The notes below the pieces were generated by a model, which saw nothing but the letters and a program-made list of their open reading frames with translations, was not told the origin of the DNA and ran no database searches. The position numbers were made by a program, and so were the translations under genes. Of a stretch of 64,000 nt of DNA, positions 1 through 10,103 are shown in pieces. The stretch covers positions 1 to 64,000 of the forward strand of contig NZ_LT859959.1 of assembly GCF_900176205.1 (NCBI RefSeq), in the 5' to 3' direction. This DNA comes from Bradyrhizobium sp. ORS 285. Lineage in GTDB: Bacteria; Pseudomonadota; Alphaproteobacteria; Rhizobiales; Xanthobacteraceae. How positions within the stretch are numbered: position 1 is the stretch's first letter; each line of letters opens with the position of its first letter.

Positions 1-435
1 CTGCTCGCGCTCGGCTTCTTCTCGATCTCGGGCTTTCTGCTCCAGGACGCGGCGCGTCTGGTGGGGTGGCCGCTGCCGGCATCGGCCGCGGGCGTGCTCG
101 CCGCTGTCGTCACCGTGCCGCTGTTGCGCAGCTCGACCCGTTATGTCGCGCGGCTCGTCCCGCAGGACGAAAGCTATGCCGTCGGTCTCGCTGATCTGGT
201 GGGCCGCACCGGCGAGGTCGCGGTCGGCCCGCTCGATGGCGGGCTGCCCGGTCGGGTCCGCGTCAAGGACATCCACGGCAATTGGCACACGGTCACCGCC
301 ACGGCTGCGCCCGGCTCGCCGGCGCTGCCCAAGGGGACCGCGGTTCTGCTCGTCGACCGCAAGGACGGCCGCTTTCTCGCGATCGCGGCCGCCGACGAGC
401 TCACGGACTCCCATACGTCCTCAACCCGAAAGTAG
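1..435 (+). CDS. YqiJ/NfeD-like inner-membrane protein, 5'-truncated
   Basis: The frame is open from base 1, so the start lies upstream of the window; 144 codons remain. Two hydrophobic stretches (about visible residues 1-15 and 24-41) are followed by a small soluble domain containing GRTGEVAVGPLDGGLPGRV, the pattern of the OB-fold tail of YqiJ/NfeD-type proteins. Proteins of this kind are membrane partners of flotillins. The next gene is a flotillin and starts only 5 bases after this stop, as in the E. coli yqiJ-yqiK pair, so the two are probably co-transcribed and act together in membrane organisation. Family assignment rests on the C-terminal half plus context. Confidence 0.75.
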   Translation: MLALGFFSISGFLLQDAARLVGWPLPASAAGVLAAVVTVPLLRSSTRYVARLVPQDESYAVGLADLVGRTGEVAVGPLDGGLPGRVRVKDIHGNWHTVTATAAPGSPALPKGTAVLLVDRKDGRFLAIAAADELTDSHTSSTRK

Positions 436-440
436 CTCCC

Positions 441-2150
441 ATGTTTGATCTGGTTTTGCCCGCGTCGATCGGCGTCGTGCTGCTGGTCGTTCTCGGCACG
501 GTGTTCGCCGTGCTCTATCATCGTTCCACCCGCGACGAGGCCTTCGTCCGCACCGGCATGGGCGGCAAGAAGGTCGTGCTCGACGGCGGCGCCGTCGTGC
601 TGCCGATCTTCCACTCGATCGCGCGCGTGAACTTGAAGACGTTGCGGCTGCGCGTCGAGCGTTCGAAGAAGGATTCGCTGATCACGAAGGACCGCATGCG
701 CGTCGACATCGACGCCGAGTTCTATGTGCGTGTGAAGCCGGATGTGGATTCGATCGCGCTCGCCGCGCAGACGCTAGGTGCCGTCACCAACAATGCCGAG
801 CTGCTTCGCGACCAGGTCGAGGCCAAGTTCGTCGACGGCCTGCGCTCGGTCGCAGCGACCATGGAGCTGTTGGACCTGCAGGAGAAGCGATCGGATTTCG
901 TCAAGCACGTCCAGGCGGCGGTCGAGGCCGACGTGCAGTCGAACGGGCTCGAGCTGGAATCGGTGTCGCTGACCAAGCTCGACCAGACCGACATCTCGTT
1001 CTTCAACGCCGAGAACTTTTTCGACGCCGAAGGTCTGACGCTCTTGAAGACCGTCACCGAGACGCGGCGCCGCGACCGCAACGCCATCGTCCGCGACAAC
1101 GAGGTGGCGATCGCGCAAAAGGATTTGGAGGCGCGCCAGCTCACTCTGCAGATCGAACGCACCAAGAAGGAGGCCGAGCTCAGCCAGGAGCGCGACATCG
1201 CCAACAAGACCGCGAGCACGCGCGCCGAGGTCGCGAGCGCGACGCAGACGGCGTGGCAGACTGAGGAGAACGCCCGCATCGAGGCGCAGCAGAAGATCGC
1301 CCAGCGCGAGGCCGAGGCCCTGAAGGTGCGTGAGACCGCGACCATCGAATCCAACCTCGCGATCAACCGGCGCAAGACCGACGCCGATCGCGAGATCCAG
1401 ATCGCGACGCAGGACAACGACATTCAGATCGCGACCAAGAGCAAGGAGACCTCCGAGGCCCGTGCGGTGGCCAAGGCGGCCGAAGCGCTCGCTGTTTCCG
1501 CGGAGGAAAAGGTGACCACGGCGCGCGCGATCGAGATCGCCGATCGCGAACGTCAGACCGCGGTCATGGCCGCGCGAAAGGAGGCCGAGCAGCGCTCGAC
1601 CGGCATCACGGTGGCGGCCGAGGCGGAGAAGCGCGCCGCGGTCGATCGCGGCGAGGCGGCCAAGACGCTCGCCGAAGCGGAGGCCGAGGCCAACAAGATC
1701 AAGGCCGCCGGCGTGCGCGAGATCGGCGAAGCCGAAGCCGCCGTGATCCTGTTGAAGAACGAGGCGCAGAACAAGCTCGGCAGCAACGTGATCGATTTCG
1801 AGCTCGCCAAGCAGCGCATCGCCACCATGCCGGCCGCGCTCGGCGAGATGGTGAAGCCGATCGCCAATCTGAAGGACGTCCGCATCCTGCACACCGGCGG
1901 CGCGTTCGGCGGCAACGGCAATGGTGCCGGCGGCGGCAATGTCGGCTTCGGCGAGGGCCTCGCCGGCGAGCTGCTGCGCGTGCATGCGCTCAAGCCGCTG
2001 ATCGACGAGATCCTGGTGCAGTCCGGCTTCAAGCCGGGCGACGATCCGGTGCAGGCGTTGGCGGGCATCGTGATGCCGAAGGCGGAGACGAAGACCGCGA
2101 ATGGCGCCGCCACGATCGAGCCGCTGCCGGTGTCGTCACCAGCACCGTAA
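441..2150 (+). CDS. Flotillin/YqiK-type SPFH-domain protein
   Basis: 569 residues from the ATG at 441. The frame stays open upstream to 282, but that part overlaps the previous gene and does not look like protein. An N-terminal hydrophobic anchor (about residues 2-25) is followed by an SPFH/band-7 domain (about 30-210) and a very long Ala/Glu/Lys-rich coiled coil (about 215-475) with repeated EAEA- and KAAE-like heptads. A Gly/Asn-rich linker (GGNGNGAGGGNVGFGEG) precedes a short C-terminal helix region. Flotillins oligomerise at the inner membrane and scaffold ordered membrane domains. It probably forms one operon with the truncated upstream gene. The exact cargo or role here is unknown. Confidence 0.9.
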   Translation: MFDLVLPASIGVVLLVVLGTVFAVLYHRSTRDEAFVRTGMGGKKVVLDGGAVVLPIFHSIARVNLKTLRLRVERSKKDSLITKDRMRVDIDAEFYVRVKPDVDSIALAAQTLGAVTNNAELLRDQVEAKFVDGLRSVAATMELLDLQEKRSDFVKHVQAAVEADVQSNGLELESVSLTKLDQTDISFFNAENFFDAEGLTLLKTVTETRRRDRNAIVRDNEVAIAQKDLEARQLTLQIERTKKEAELSQERDIANKTASTRAEVASATQTAWQTEENARIEAQQKIAQREAEALKVRETATIESNLAINRRKTDADREIQIATQDNDIQIATKSKETSEARAVAKAAEALAVSAEEKVTTARAIEIADRERQTAVMAARKEAEQRSTGITVAAEAEKRAAVDRGEAAKTLAEAEAEANKIKAAGVREIGEAEAAVILLKNEAQNKLGSNVIDFELAKQRIATMPAALGEMVKPIANLKDVRILHTGGAFGGNGNGAGGGNVGFGEGLAGELLRVHALKPLIDEILVQSGFKPGDDPVQALAGIVMPKAETKTANGAATIEPLPVSSPAP

Positions 2151-2599
2151 GGAGAGAGCGCGAAGGGCGTCGTCCCGGACAAGCCCGGCAACGCGATAGC
2201 GTTGGCGGGCGCCGATCCGGGACCCATACCGCGTGATCTCACTTGAGGCAGGCTCGATGTTGACGCGGCCGCGCGACAAACGCCGGACGTGATTGTGAGA
2301 ACCGGTCTGCGCGGGAAAGTCGGACCGGCGAGAACAGATCCACCGCATCTGCGGGAAAAAGTCCCCGGGGGGCTGGGGGCGGCGCTGGAGGAGCCACCGC
2401 CCCCGCCCGGCACATCACGAGTGGGGCGCTCATGAGGTGCAGTCCCTGCGCGCAACTCATACGCAGGGCCGAGTGGGGTACTGAGAAGATAGCGAGAAAC
2501 GCGCCGGATTGAAGTTACAAATCCATCACGTCGCGGTCACTCTTTTGCTACTCCCGCCACACTGCGTCCGAACAGCGCACGCGCCGTTCGCCGCGATGA
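2151..2599. other. Intergenic region with C-family repeat and GC-rich hairpin
   Basis: No credible gene is visible in these 449 bases. Positions 2168-2238 hold a copy of the palindromic repeat family that contains the CCGGGACCCATACCGCG-type string. Positions 2375-2404 form a strong GC hairpin: GGGGGCGG at 2375-2382 pairs with CCGCCCCC at 2397-2404, and TGG 2386-2388 can pair with CCA 2394-2396. No T-run follows it. The flotillin and emrB genes converge on this region, so the hairpin could help end either transcript. Confidence 0.6.
2168..2238. repeat. C-family palindromic intergenic repeat
   Basis: The block begins with GTCGTCCCGGACAAGCCC and ends with CCGGGACCCATACCGCG. Related strings recur at 10736-10862, 32954-33080, 39545-39826, 49225-49349, 53861-54015 and 60482-60568. 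The two ends are partly complementary, so the element can fold. Confidence 0.7.
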
Positions 2600-4156
2600 T
2601 CACTCCATCACGGCATGATCGGCTGGCGCCGACTGCTGACGCAGGGCGGTGCGGGTCGAACCGATCATCACCGCGAGCGGGATCGACACCAGGATGAAGG
2701 TCATCACCAGCTGGTAGTCGTGCGAGAACGCCAGGATCTGCGCCTGCACCATCACCATCGCGTCGGCCATTGCACGACCCGCATCGGTGGAGAGGTTCAG
2801 CAGCCCCGCCACGTTGGGCATCTGCAGGGCATGATTGAATGGATTGATATGCTCGACCAGGATCGCGTGGTTCCGCCGCGTGCCCTCGGTGAGCTGCGCG
2901 ATCGCAATGGAGATGCCGATCGAGCTGGCGACATTGCGCACCAGGGTCAGCATCGAGGTTCCGTCGGTGCGCAGCGCGCCCGGCAGGGTGAGGAACGCCA
3001 CCGTCGACAGCGGCACGAACACGAGGCCGAAGCCGAAGCCCTGCATGATGCTGATGGTGATGATCTCGGGCACGCCGGTCTGGTCGGTCCAGCCGGTCAT
3101 CTGGAACAGCGACAGCGCCGTCAGCGACAGCCCGACGATGATCAAGGTGCGCGCCTCGATGTAGCGCAGCATGCGCCCGACCAGCATCATCGCGACAAAG
3201 GTGCCGCAGCCGCGGGTGGCAAGCAGCACGCCGGCGGTAATGATGGGATAACCGATGACGTTCTGCAAATAGGGCGAGGACAGCGCCATGGTGGAGAACA
3301 GCACCAGGCCCATCACCGTCATGAACACGCAGCCGCCGACGAAATTACGGTCCTTGAACAGCGCGAACTGGATGAACGGCCGCTTGGTCGTCAGCGAGTG
3401 CGCCAGGAAGTAGTAGAAGCCGACGGCCGCGACGATGAACTCGATGATGATCTCGTTGCTCTCGAGCCAGCCTTGATCCTCGCCGCGGTCGAGCGCGATC
3501 TGCAGCGAGCCGATGCCGATGGCGAGCGCCATGAAGCCGAACCAGTCGAAGGTCAGCTCGGCATTCGGCTTGGTCTCCTCCATGAACGCCATCAGCCCGA
3601 GAACGGTGACCGCGCCGAACGGCAAGTTGACGAAGAACACCCAGTGCCAGGAATAGGTCTCGGTCAGCCACGCCCCCAGCGACGGTCCCATGATCGGGCC
3701 GAGCATCACGCCCATGCCCCAGATCGCCATCGCCTTGGCGCGCTCGTGCAGTGCGTAGGAGTCGAGCATCACGGCCTGCGACAGCGGCACGAGCGAGGCG
3801 CCGAACACGCCCTGCAAGAGGCGGAACAGCACCATCTGCGTGATGTCCTGGGCCAACCCGCACATCACCGAGGCGATGGTGAAGCCGGCCGAGCAGATGA
3901 TGAAGGTGCGCTTGCGGCCGAAGCGGTTGGCGATCCAGCCCACCGGCGCGGTCATGATCGCCGCCGCCACGATATAGGACGTCAGCACCCAGTTGATCTG
4001 GTCGGTCGAGGCCGACAGCGTGCCCTGCATATAGGGCAAAGCGACGTTGGCGATGGTGGTGTCGAGCGCCTGCATGATCGTCGCCGTCATGGCGCAGATC
4101 GTCACCATGTTCCGGCGGAAGCCGGGAACCGCCGATGAGGCTGCAGGCGCGCTCAT
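2600..4156 (-). CDS. emrB: DHA2-family MFS multidrug efflux transporter (EmrB type)
   Basis: 518 residues with about 14 hydrophobic segments, the size and topology of the EmrB/QacA (DHA2) drug:H+ antiporters. Signature strings include RAKAMAIWGMGVMLGP in the loop after TM4 and LQIALDRGEDQGW in the middle. It would export hydrophobic toxic compounds across the inner membrane, working with the periplasmic adaptor encoded just upstream to form a channel to the outer membrane. The adaptor stop codon lies one base before this ATG, and a MarR gene heads the operon, so expression is likely relieved when a ligand binds that regulator. Substrate cannot be told from sequence. Confidence 0.93.
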   Translation of the reverse strand: MSAPAASSAVPGFRRNMVTICAMTATIMQALDTTIANVALPYMQGTLSASTDQINWVLTSYIVAAAIMTAPVGWIANRFGRKRTFIICSAGFTIASVMCGLAQDITQMVLFRLLQGVFGASLVPLSQAVMLDSYALHERAKAMAIWGMGVMLGPIMGPSLGAWLTETYSWHWVFFVNLPFGAVTVLGLMAFMEETKPNAELTFDWFGFMALAIGIGSLQIALDRGEDQGWLESNEIIIEFIVAAVGFYYFLAHSLTTKRPFIQFALFKDRNFVGGCVFMTVMGLVLFSTMALSSPYLQNVIGYPIITAGVLLATRGCGTFVAMMLVGRMLRYIEARTLIIVGLSLTALSLFQMTGWTDQTGVPEIITISIMQGFGFGLVFVPLSTVAFLTLPGALRTDGTSMLTLVRNVASSIGISIAIAQLTEGTRRNHAILVEHINPFNHALQMPNVAGLLNLSTDAGRAMADAMVMVQAQILAFSHDYQLVMTFILVSIPLAVMIGSTRTALRQQSAPADHAVME

Positions 4157-4157
4157 G

Positions 4158-5312
4158 CTACTCGTCCTTGTTGGCCGCGTGCGCCGATCCGAACAGGCCG
4201 GCGAGCGTGCGCTCGTGGCCGGTGTCGATCGAGACGTTGACGCTCATGCCGGCCTTCAGCCTGGCGACGAACTTGTCGCTCTTGTCGAAGGTGATCCTGA
4301 CAGGCACGCGCTGCACCACCTTGACGAAATTGCCGGTCGCGTTCTGCGGCGGCAGGATCGCGAACTGCGCGCCGGTGCCCGGCGACAGCGAGCCGACCGT
4401 GCCCTTGAAGCGGTGGTTCGGGAACGCATCCACATCGAGCTCGACGGGCTGGCCGACCGCGACATAGGTGAAGTCGCTCTCCTTCGGATTGGCGTCGACC
4501 CAGGGATTGCTGACGTCGATCACCGAGAACACCGGCGTGCCGGCGGCGACGAAGCGGCCGAGCTGGATCTGGTCGACCTGGGTGGCGATGCCCGGCATCG
4601 GCGCGCGCAACGTCGTGTGGTCGAGATCGCGCTGGGCGTCCTCGAGCTTGGCCTTGGCCTGGATGTAAGGCGGGAACTGCTCCAGCGGCAGGTCGGGATT
4701 GCCGAGCAACTGAGTCTTGGCGTTGGAGAGCTGCTGCTTGATGAACTGCGCCTGTGCGCCGGCCGTCACCAGCGCATTCGCGGCATTGTCGAGATCGAGC
4801 TGCGAGCCGAAATTGTTCTTGGCGAGCGTCTGCTTGCGCTCGACGTCCTTCTGCTTGAGGTCGATGCCCTGCTGCGCCAAATCGAGCATCTGGCCATAGA
4901 TCTTGATGTTGGCGGTGAGGTTCTCATAGCTCGTGCGCGCCTGCGCCAGCGCCGCCTTGGCCTGCTCGACCGCAAGGCGATAGGGCACTGGATCGATCTC
5001 GAACAGCTCGTCGCCCTTCTGGACCTGCTGGCCTTCCTTCACGACGACCTTGATGATCTTGCCGGAGATGTCGGGCGTGATCAGCACCTTCTGCGCGCCG
5101 ACATAGGCGTCGTCGGTGGTGACGTAGCGGCCGCCATTGAGATACAGCGCGAGGCCGCCGACGGCGGCCAGCACCGGCAGCACCACCAGCAGCAGAGTGC
5201 GGCGATAGCGGCGCAGGACTCCGGGACGCGCCGGCTTTTCGGCAGCAGCAGGCGGCGCCGCGTCGGGATTGGCCTTCTGTTCGGGGGCGAGTTTCAGGGC
5301 TGGCTCAGCCAT
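4158..5312 (-). CDS. emrA: HlyD/EmrA-type membrane fusion protein
   Basis: 384 residues. A cytoplasmic Pro/Ala-rich N-terminus is followed by one membrane anchor (about residues 36-56, LLLVVLPVLAAVGGLALYL), a split biotinyl-lipoyl domain (TTDDAYVGAQKVLITPDISG and DLDHTTLRAPMPGIATQV), a central alpha-helical hairpin rich in Gln/Ala (about 115-225) and a beta-barrel domain. This is the periplasmic adaptor of an EmrAB-type tripartite pump. The start overlaps the upstream marR by 8 bases and the stop lies one base from emrB, so the three genes are a tight operon. No outer-membrane factor gene is in the window. Confidence 0.93.
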   Translation of the reverse strand: MAEPALKLAPEQKANPDAAPPAAAEKPARPGVLRRYRRTLLLVVLPVLAAVGGLALYLNGGRYVTTDDAYVGAQKVLITPDISGKIIKVVVKEGQQVQKGDELFEIDPVPYRLAVEQAKAALAQARTSYENLTANIKIYGQMLDLAQQGIDLKQKDVERKQTLAKNNFGSQLDLDNAANALVTAGAQAQFIKQQLSNAKTQLLGNPDLPLEQFPPYIQAKAKLEDAQRDLDHTTLRAPMPGIATQVDQIQLGRFVAAGTPVFSVIDVSNPWVDANPKESDFTYVAVGQPVELDVDAFPNHRFKGTVGSLSPGTGAQFAILPPQNATGNFVKVVQRVPVRITFDKSDKFVARLKAGMSVNVSIDTGHERTLAGLFGSAHAANKDE

Positions 5313-5784
5313 AGCGCTGCTCCTTTCGCTGCTCGTCGCAGAGCGACTGCAGGGCGTTTCTCACATTTTCCTTGATGGCTTCGAGATGGGTCATCAGCCG
5401 CTCGGCATCGCCGGCGCTGATGCCCTGAAGGGCGGTGTCGGTCAGCTCGGCCTTGAGAACGCCGAGCTTGGCGAGCAGCGGGCGCGCGGCCTTCTTCAGA
5501 TAGAGCCGGTTGACGCGCCGGTCGGTGTCGTCGCCGCGGCGCTCGATCAGGCCGGCCTCCGCCAGCTTGTCGATCAGCCGCGTCAGGGTGATCGGCTGCA
5601 TCTCCAGCTGCTCGGCGAGCTCGGACTGCTTCATCCCCTCGTTGCGCTCGACCTTGGCCAGCACGGCCCATTGCGCGCGGGTCATGCCGAAGCGCGCGGC
5701 CTCCTTGTCGGCATAGGCGCGCACCAGGCGCTGCAGTTCGCCGAGCGTAAACAGGAAGTTCGCGTCCGCGGAGGTGCGGCTCAT
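5305..5784 (-). CDS. MarR-family transcriptional regulator of the emrAB operon
   Basis: 159 residues with the MarR winged-helix core: MKQSELAEQLEMQPITLTRL is the helix-turn-helix and LIERRGDDTDRRVNRLYL is the wing with the usual DxRxxR-like pattern. It is first in an operon with emrA and emrB (8-base overlap with emrA), so it most likely represses the pump and itself until a toxic ligand binds. A perfect ATAAGC-AA-GCTTAT palindrome lies 63 bases upstream of its start, between it and the divergent zur-like gene, and is the natural candidate operator. The regulator-pump link is inferred from context. Confidence 0.9.
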   Translation of the reverse strand: MSRTSADANFLFTLGELQRLVRAYADKEAARFGMTRAQWAVLAKVERNEGMKQSELAEQLEMQPITLTRLIDKLAEAGLIERRGDDTDRRVNRLYLKKAARPLLAKLGVLKAELTDTALQGISAGDAERLMTHLEAIKENVRNALQSLCDEQRKEQRYG

Positions 5785-5846
5785 CGGGGTCTCGATTCGG
5801 GGAACGGAGGGAACCTAAGCTTTGGCTGTAATGAGCCTCAGATATA

Positions 5847-5860
5847 ATAAGCAAGCTTAT
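5847..5860. promoter_or_regulatory. Candidate operator palindrome between marR and the Fur-family gene
   Basis: ATAAGC and GCTTAT arms separated by AA form a perfect 6+6 inverted repeat in an unusually AT-rich patch of this GC-rich window. Size and symmetry suit a MarR dimer, and the position suits control of the marR-emrAB transcript. A Fur/Zur protein is also encoded next door, so that alternative cannot be excluded. Confidence 0.5.
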
Positions 5861-5959
5861 GAATATTTCATGTCCTTTCGAAGCGGGCCCATTCCGCGAA
5901 AATGCATGGCTCGGCCGCAGCCTTTGGCGAGCGAGGCGCGAGATGCTAGATTGCAGACA

Positions 5960-6451
5960 ATGACTCTCGCAAAACCCACCTTCCCGGCGCCCGACCACGA
6001 TCACGGCCGCTGCGCGGCCGATGCCCTCGATCATGCCGAGCGCGTCTGCGCCCAGCGCGGCCAAAAATTCACGCCGCAGCGCCGCCAGGTGCTGGAGGCG
6101 CTGCTGTCCAGCCACCGCCCGCTCGGCGCCTATGAGATCATCGAGGAACTCGCCAAGGCGGGGGCACGGCCGGCGCCGATCACGGTGTACCGCGCGCTCG
6201 AGTTCCTGATGGCCAACGGCCTGGTGCACCGCATCGAAAGCCGCAACGCCTTCCTGGCCTGCGCGCATGACCACGAGCAGACCGCGCTCGTCGCCTTCCT
6301 GATCTGCGAAAGCTGCGGCGCGGTGGGCGAAGTTCCGGCGGCACCCATCGCCGAAAGCCTCAAGAGCGCCGCGGCCGCGTCGGGGTTCCTGCCGAAGATG
6401 TCGGTGGTGGAGATCACCGGCCTGTGTGCGCACTGCCAAGCCGCGGCGTGA
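5960..6451 (+). CDS. zur: Fur-family regulator, probably zinc-responsive (Zur)
   Basis: 163 residues from the ATG at 5960; the open frame runs further upstream, but that stretch does not resemble Fur proteins. The winged helix is recognisable (RGQKFTPQRRQVLEALL, then PITVYRALEFLMANGLVHRI). Metal ligands include the HDHEQ region and two CxxC pairs, CESC and CAHC, which form the structural zinc site. An N-terminal His-rich start (PDHDHGRCAADALDH) and overall length fit the Zur branch better than Fur. It would repress zinc-uptake genes when zinc is sufficient. No zinc transporter genes are in the window. The Zur call over Fur or PerR is inference. Confidence 0.8.
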   Translation: MTLAKPTFPAPDHDHGRCAADALDHAERVCAQRGQKFTPQRRQVLEALLSSHRPLGAYEIIEELAKAGARPAPITVYRALEFLMANGLVHRIESRNAFLACAHDHEQTALVAFLICESCGAVGEVPAAPIAESLKSAAAASGFLPKMSVVEITGLCAHCQAAA

Positions 6452-6522
6452 GATCTGTCACTGCGGCGCAAGGTGTACACGTTTAACTAATCATCGTATT
6501 CGAGATTTTCGCCCGAGCGACA

Positions 6523-6662
6523 GTGCGCTCCCTCTCCCCGTCCTTCACGGGGAGAGGGTTGGGGTGAGGGGCAGCCACGCGCACCGACCGTGCGGAGAGT
6601 CCCCCTCACCCGGATTGCATCTGACGATGCAATCCGACCTCTCCCCGCAAGCGGGGCGAGGT
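6523..6662. repeat. A-family intergenic repeat (CCCTCTCCCC...GACCTCTCCCC)
   Basis: Two opposed modules: CTCCCTCTCCCCGTCC followed by its near complement GGGGAGAGGG, then CCCCTCACCCGGATTGCATC with a hairpin (GGATTGCATC/GATGCAATCC) and a second GACCTCTCCCCGC...GCGGGG module. The same architecture recurs at 9106-9333 and 15775-15908. The intergenic space here (6452-6768) holds nothing else recognisable apart from the start region of the next gene. Confidence 0.8.
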
Positions 6663-6768
6663 TGCACCGCCGCTGCGGGCCCAGTGTTCGCCTGATCTCT
6701 GCGGACGACAATCAAGCCGCATCTTCGCGGTCCAAGAAAACAAAACATCTCCGGGAGCCCCCGTCCTC

Positions 6769-7722
6769 GTGTCCGCAACGTCCCCTTCATCCGCCGCCAC
6801 CCGGCCGCTCGGCCCGGGCGCCATCGCCATCACGCTCGTGCTTTGCCTGTCCTGGGCGTTCAACCAGATCGCGATCAAGCTCGCGCTGCCCGAAGTGCCG
6901 CCGATGCTGCAGGCGACGTTCCGCTCGGCGGGCGCGCTGCCGGTGCTCCTGATCTTCGCGCAGTTGCGCGGGGTGAAGATGTTCGAGCGCGACGGCACGC
7001 TCTGGCTCGGCCTGATTGCGGGTGCGCTGTTCGGCTTCGAGTTTGTGCTGATCTACCAGGGCCTGCTGCTGACGTCGGCCTCGCGCGCCGTGGTCTTCCT
7101 CTACACCGCGCCGTTCTTCGTCGCGCTCGGCTCGTTCCGGTTCCTTGGCGAGCGGCTCGGCCCGGCGCAATGGGGCGGCCTGGCGATGAGCTTCGCCGGC
7201 GTCGCGCTCGCCATCGGCATCCCGCAGGCCAATGTCGACAGCCGCGTGCTGCTCGGCGACCTCCTGGTGGTCGGCGGCGGACTGCTGTGGGGCGTCACCA
7301 CGGTGTTCATCAAGGGCACCCGCATGCGCCTGATCGCGCCGGAGCGCGCACTCGGATACCAAGTGGCCGTCTCCGTCCCGATCATGGCCGCCGCGGCGCT
7401 GGTCGCCGGAGAGCGGATGACCCATGTTCCCAGTCCGTTCGTCCTCGGGCTGCTCGCTTATCAGGCGATCTGGGTGGTCGGCACCACGTTCACGATCTGG
7501 TTCGCGCTGATCAAGGCCTATTCGGCCAGCAAATTGTCGGCATTTACCTTCATCACCCCTTTATTCGGGGTCGTGGCGAGCTATTTCATCCTGCATGACG
7601 CCCTGACGCTGGCCTTTGGCCTGGCTGCCGTGCTTGTGATCATTGGGCTTTTTCTCGTAAACCGCCCGAACCGCGCGGTCGCCGCCGCGACTGATCCATT
7701 GCTGACCGTCACCAAAACCTGA
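6769..7722 (+). CDS. EamA/DMT-superfamily transporter
   Basis: 317 residues with about ten membrane segments arranged as two EamA repeats (about residues 15-150 and 165-300), the drug/metabolite transporter fold. The start is a GTG at 6769 preceded by GGGAG about 12 bases upstream. Typical features are the conserved Trp/Asn in TM1 ([19 protein letters not shown]) and a small-residue-rich end of the first repeat. It sits 13 bases before ispG on the same strand, so it may share a transcript with it, but no functional link is evident. Substrate unknown; most relatives export amino acids or small metabolites. Confidence 0.85.
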   Translation: MSATSPSSAATRPLGPGAIAITLVLCLSWAFNQIAIKLALPEVPPMLQATFRSAGALPVLLIFAQLRGVKMFERDGTLWLGLIAGALFGFEFVLIYQGLLLTSASRAVVFLYTAPFFVALGSFRFLGERLGPAQWGGLAMSFAGVALAIGIPQANVDSRVLLGDLLVVGGGLLWGVTTVFIKGTRMRLIAPERALGYQVAVSVPIMAAAALVAGERMTHVPSPFVLGLLAYQAIWVVGTTFTIWFALIKAYSASKLSAFTFITPLFGVVASYFILHDALTLAFGLAAVLVIIGLFLVNRPNRAVAAATDPLLTVTKT

Positions 7723-7735
7723 TATCCGAGCCCCC

Positions 7736-9025
<1,290 letters not shown>

Positions 9026-9105
9026 GGGCGTGGCTTAGGGGCGGCGACTCAAGCGTTGCCTTTGTTGCTACGATGATCTGAGATCGAGCCGCCGCCAAGA
9101 CGGCG

Positions 9106-9333
9106 GTGCGCTCCCTCTCCCCGTCCTTCACGGGGAGAGGGTTGGGGTGAGGGGCAGCCGCACGGGCGGTGCCGATTCCCTGCAACGAACTGAACGAAGA
9201 TATCTGCGACATATTAGTCGGCCCCGGCGGTCGTACCCGTCCGATGGACCATTGACCTGACTTCGCGCGTGCCATGCCCCTCACCCGGATTGCTGCGCAA
9301 TCCGACCTCTCCCCGCAAAGCGCGGGGAGAGGT
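9106..9333. repeat. A-family intergenic repeat, second copy
   Basis: The left module at 9106-9158 (GTGCGCTCCCTCTCCCCGTC and its complement) is nearly identical to the copy at 6523. The right module (CCCCTCACCCGGATTGCTGC...GACCTCTCCCCGC) begins about 120 bases later, so this copy carries a longer centre. It lies between ispG and the GNAT gene. From 9334 to 9557 I see no gene or clear signal other than the ribosome-binding site of the GNAT gene. Confidence 0.8.
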
Positions 9334-9557
9334 GAGAGGGCCGCAACACCTGGCGTTACAACGCTGACATGTTGCGCGGCGAGACGGTCTCATCGTCACA
9401 ACTCACCGCTGCTTGTCCCACGCTCCTCACTCTGAAACCTTTCCCCACGCGCCAATTGTCGCCTCGTCGACCGTCGCCGCCACCAGCACGATCACCCCAC
9501 CGCCCCACTGCTGCCTGCATGATCAGCACCTTGAGGCCTGCTGAAGAGGATGCCTCG

Positions 9558-10070
9558 ATGACTCTCGACGTCAGGGAAATGGAGCTCGCCGAGACCTCGC
9601 TGGTCATCGACTACTTCTATTCGTCGAGCATCGAGCAACTCGACCTGATGGGCATCGATCCGACGCGGATGCCGACGAAGCCAGTGTGGGCCGGCCTGTT
9701 CAAGACCCTCTACGATACGCCCATCATTGAGCGCGCCGCGCTGCTGCTGATCTGGCGCCTCGACGGCCGCCCCATCGGCTTCTCCAGCTGCGACCGCATC
9801 GTGTTCGGCAACCGCGCCCACGTGCACCTGCACATCACCGAGCCGGAGCTGCGCAGCCGCGGCCTCGGCACCGAATGTATCAGCCGCAGCATCGACCTGT
9901 ATTTCGATCGCCTGCGGCTCAAGCGGCTGTTCTGCGAGCCCAACGCCTACAACACCGCGCCCAACCGCACGCTGCAGAAGGCCGGCTTCCGCTACTTGAA
10001 GACCTACAAGACCGTACCCGGTCCGATGAACTATCACCAGGCGGTGACGCGATGGATGTTCGAGCGGTGA
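9558..10070 (+). CDS. GNAT-family N-acetyltransferase
   Basis: 170 residues. I chose the ATG at 9558 because GAAGAGGA lies 7 bases upstream; earlier starts give a Pro/Arg-rich leader that does not look like protein. The acetyl-CoA binding core is visible: HVHLHITEPELRSRGLGTEC contains the RxxGxG loop, followed by KRLFCEPNAYNTAPNRTLQK with the conserved Asn and a GFRYLKTYK beta strand. This suits a small-molecule or protein acetyltransferase such as the RimJ/RimL type. The acceptor is unknown. It converges on the toxin gene of the next operon. Confidence 0.85.
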   Translation: MTLDVREMELAETSLVIDYFYSSSIEQLDLMGIDPTRMPTKPVWAGLFKTLYDTPIIERAALLLIWRLDGRPIGFSSCDRIVFGNRAHVHLHITEPELRSRGLGTECISRSIDLYFDRLRLKRLFCEPNAYNTAPNRTLQKAGFRYLKTYKTVPGPMNYHQAVTRWMFER

Positions 10071-10103
10071 GGCGGATGGTCGGCTGCGCAAGAGGTGCGG
10101 CTG

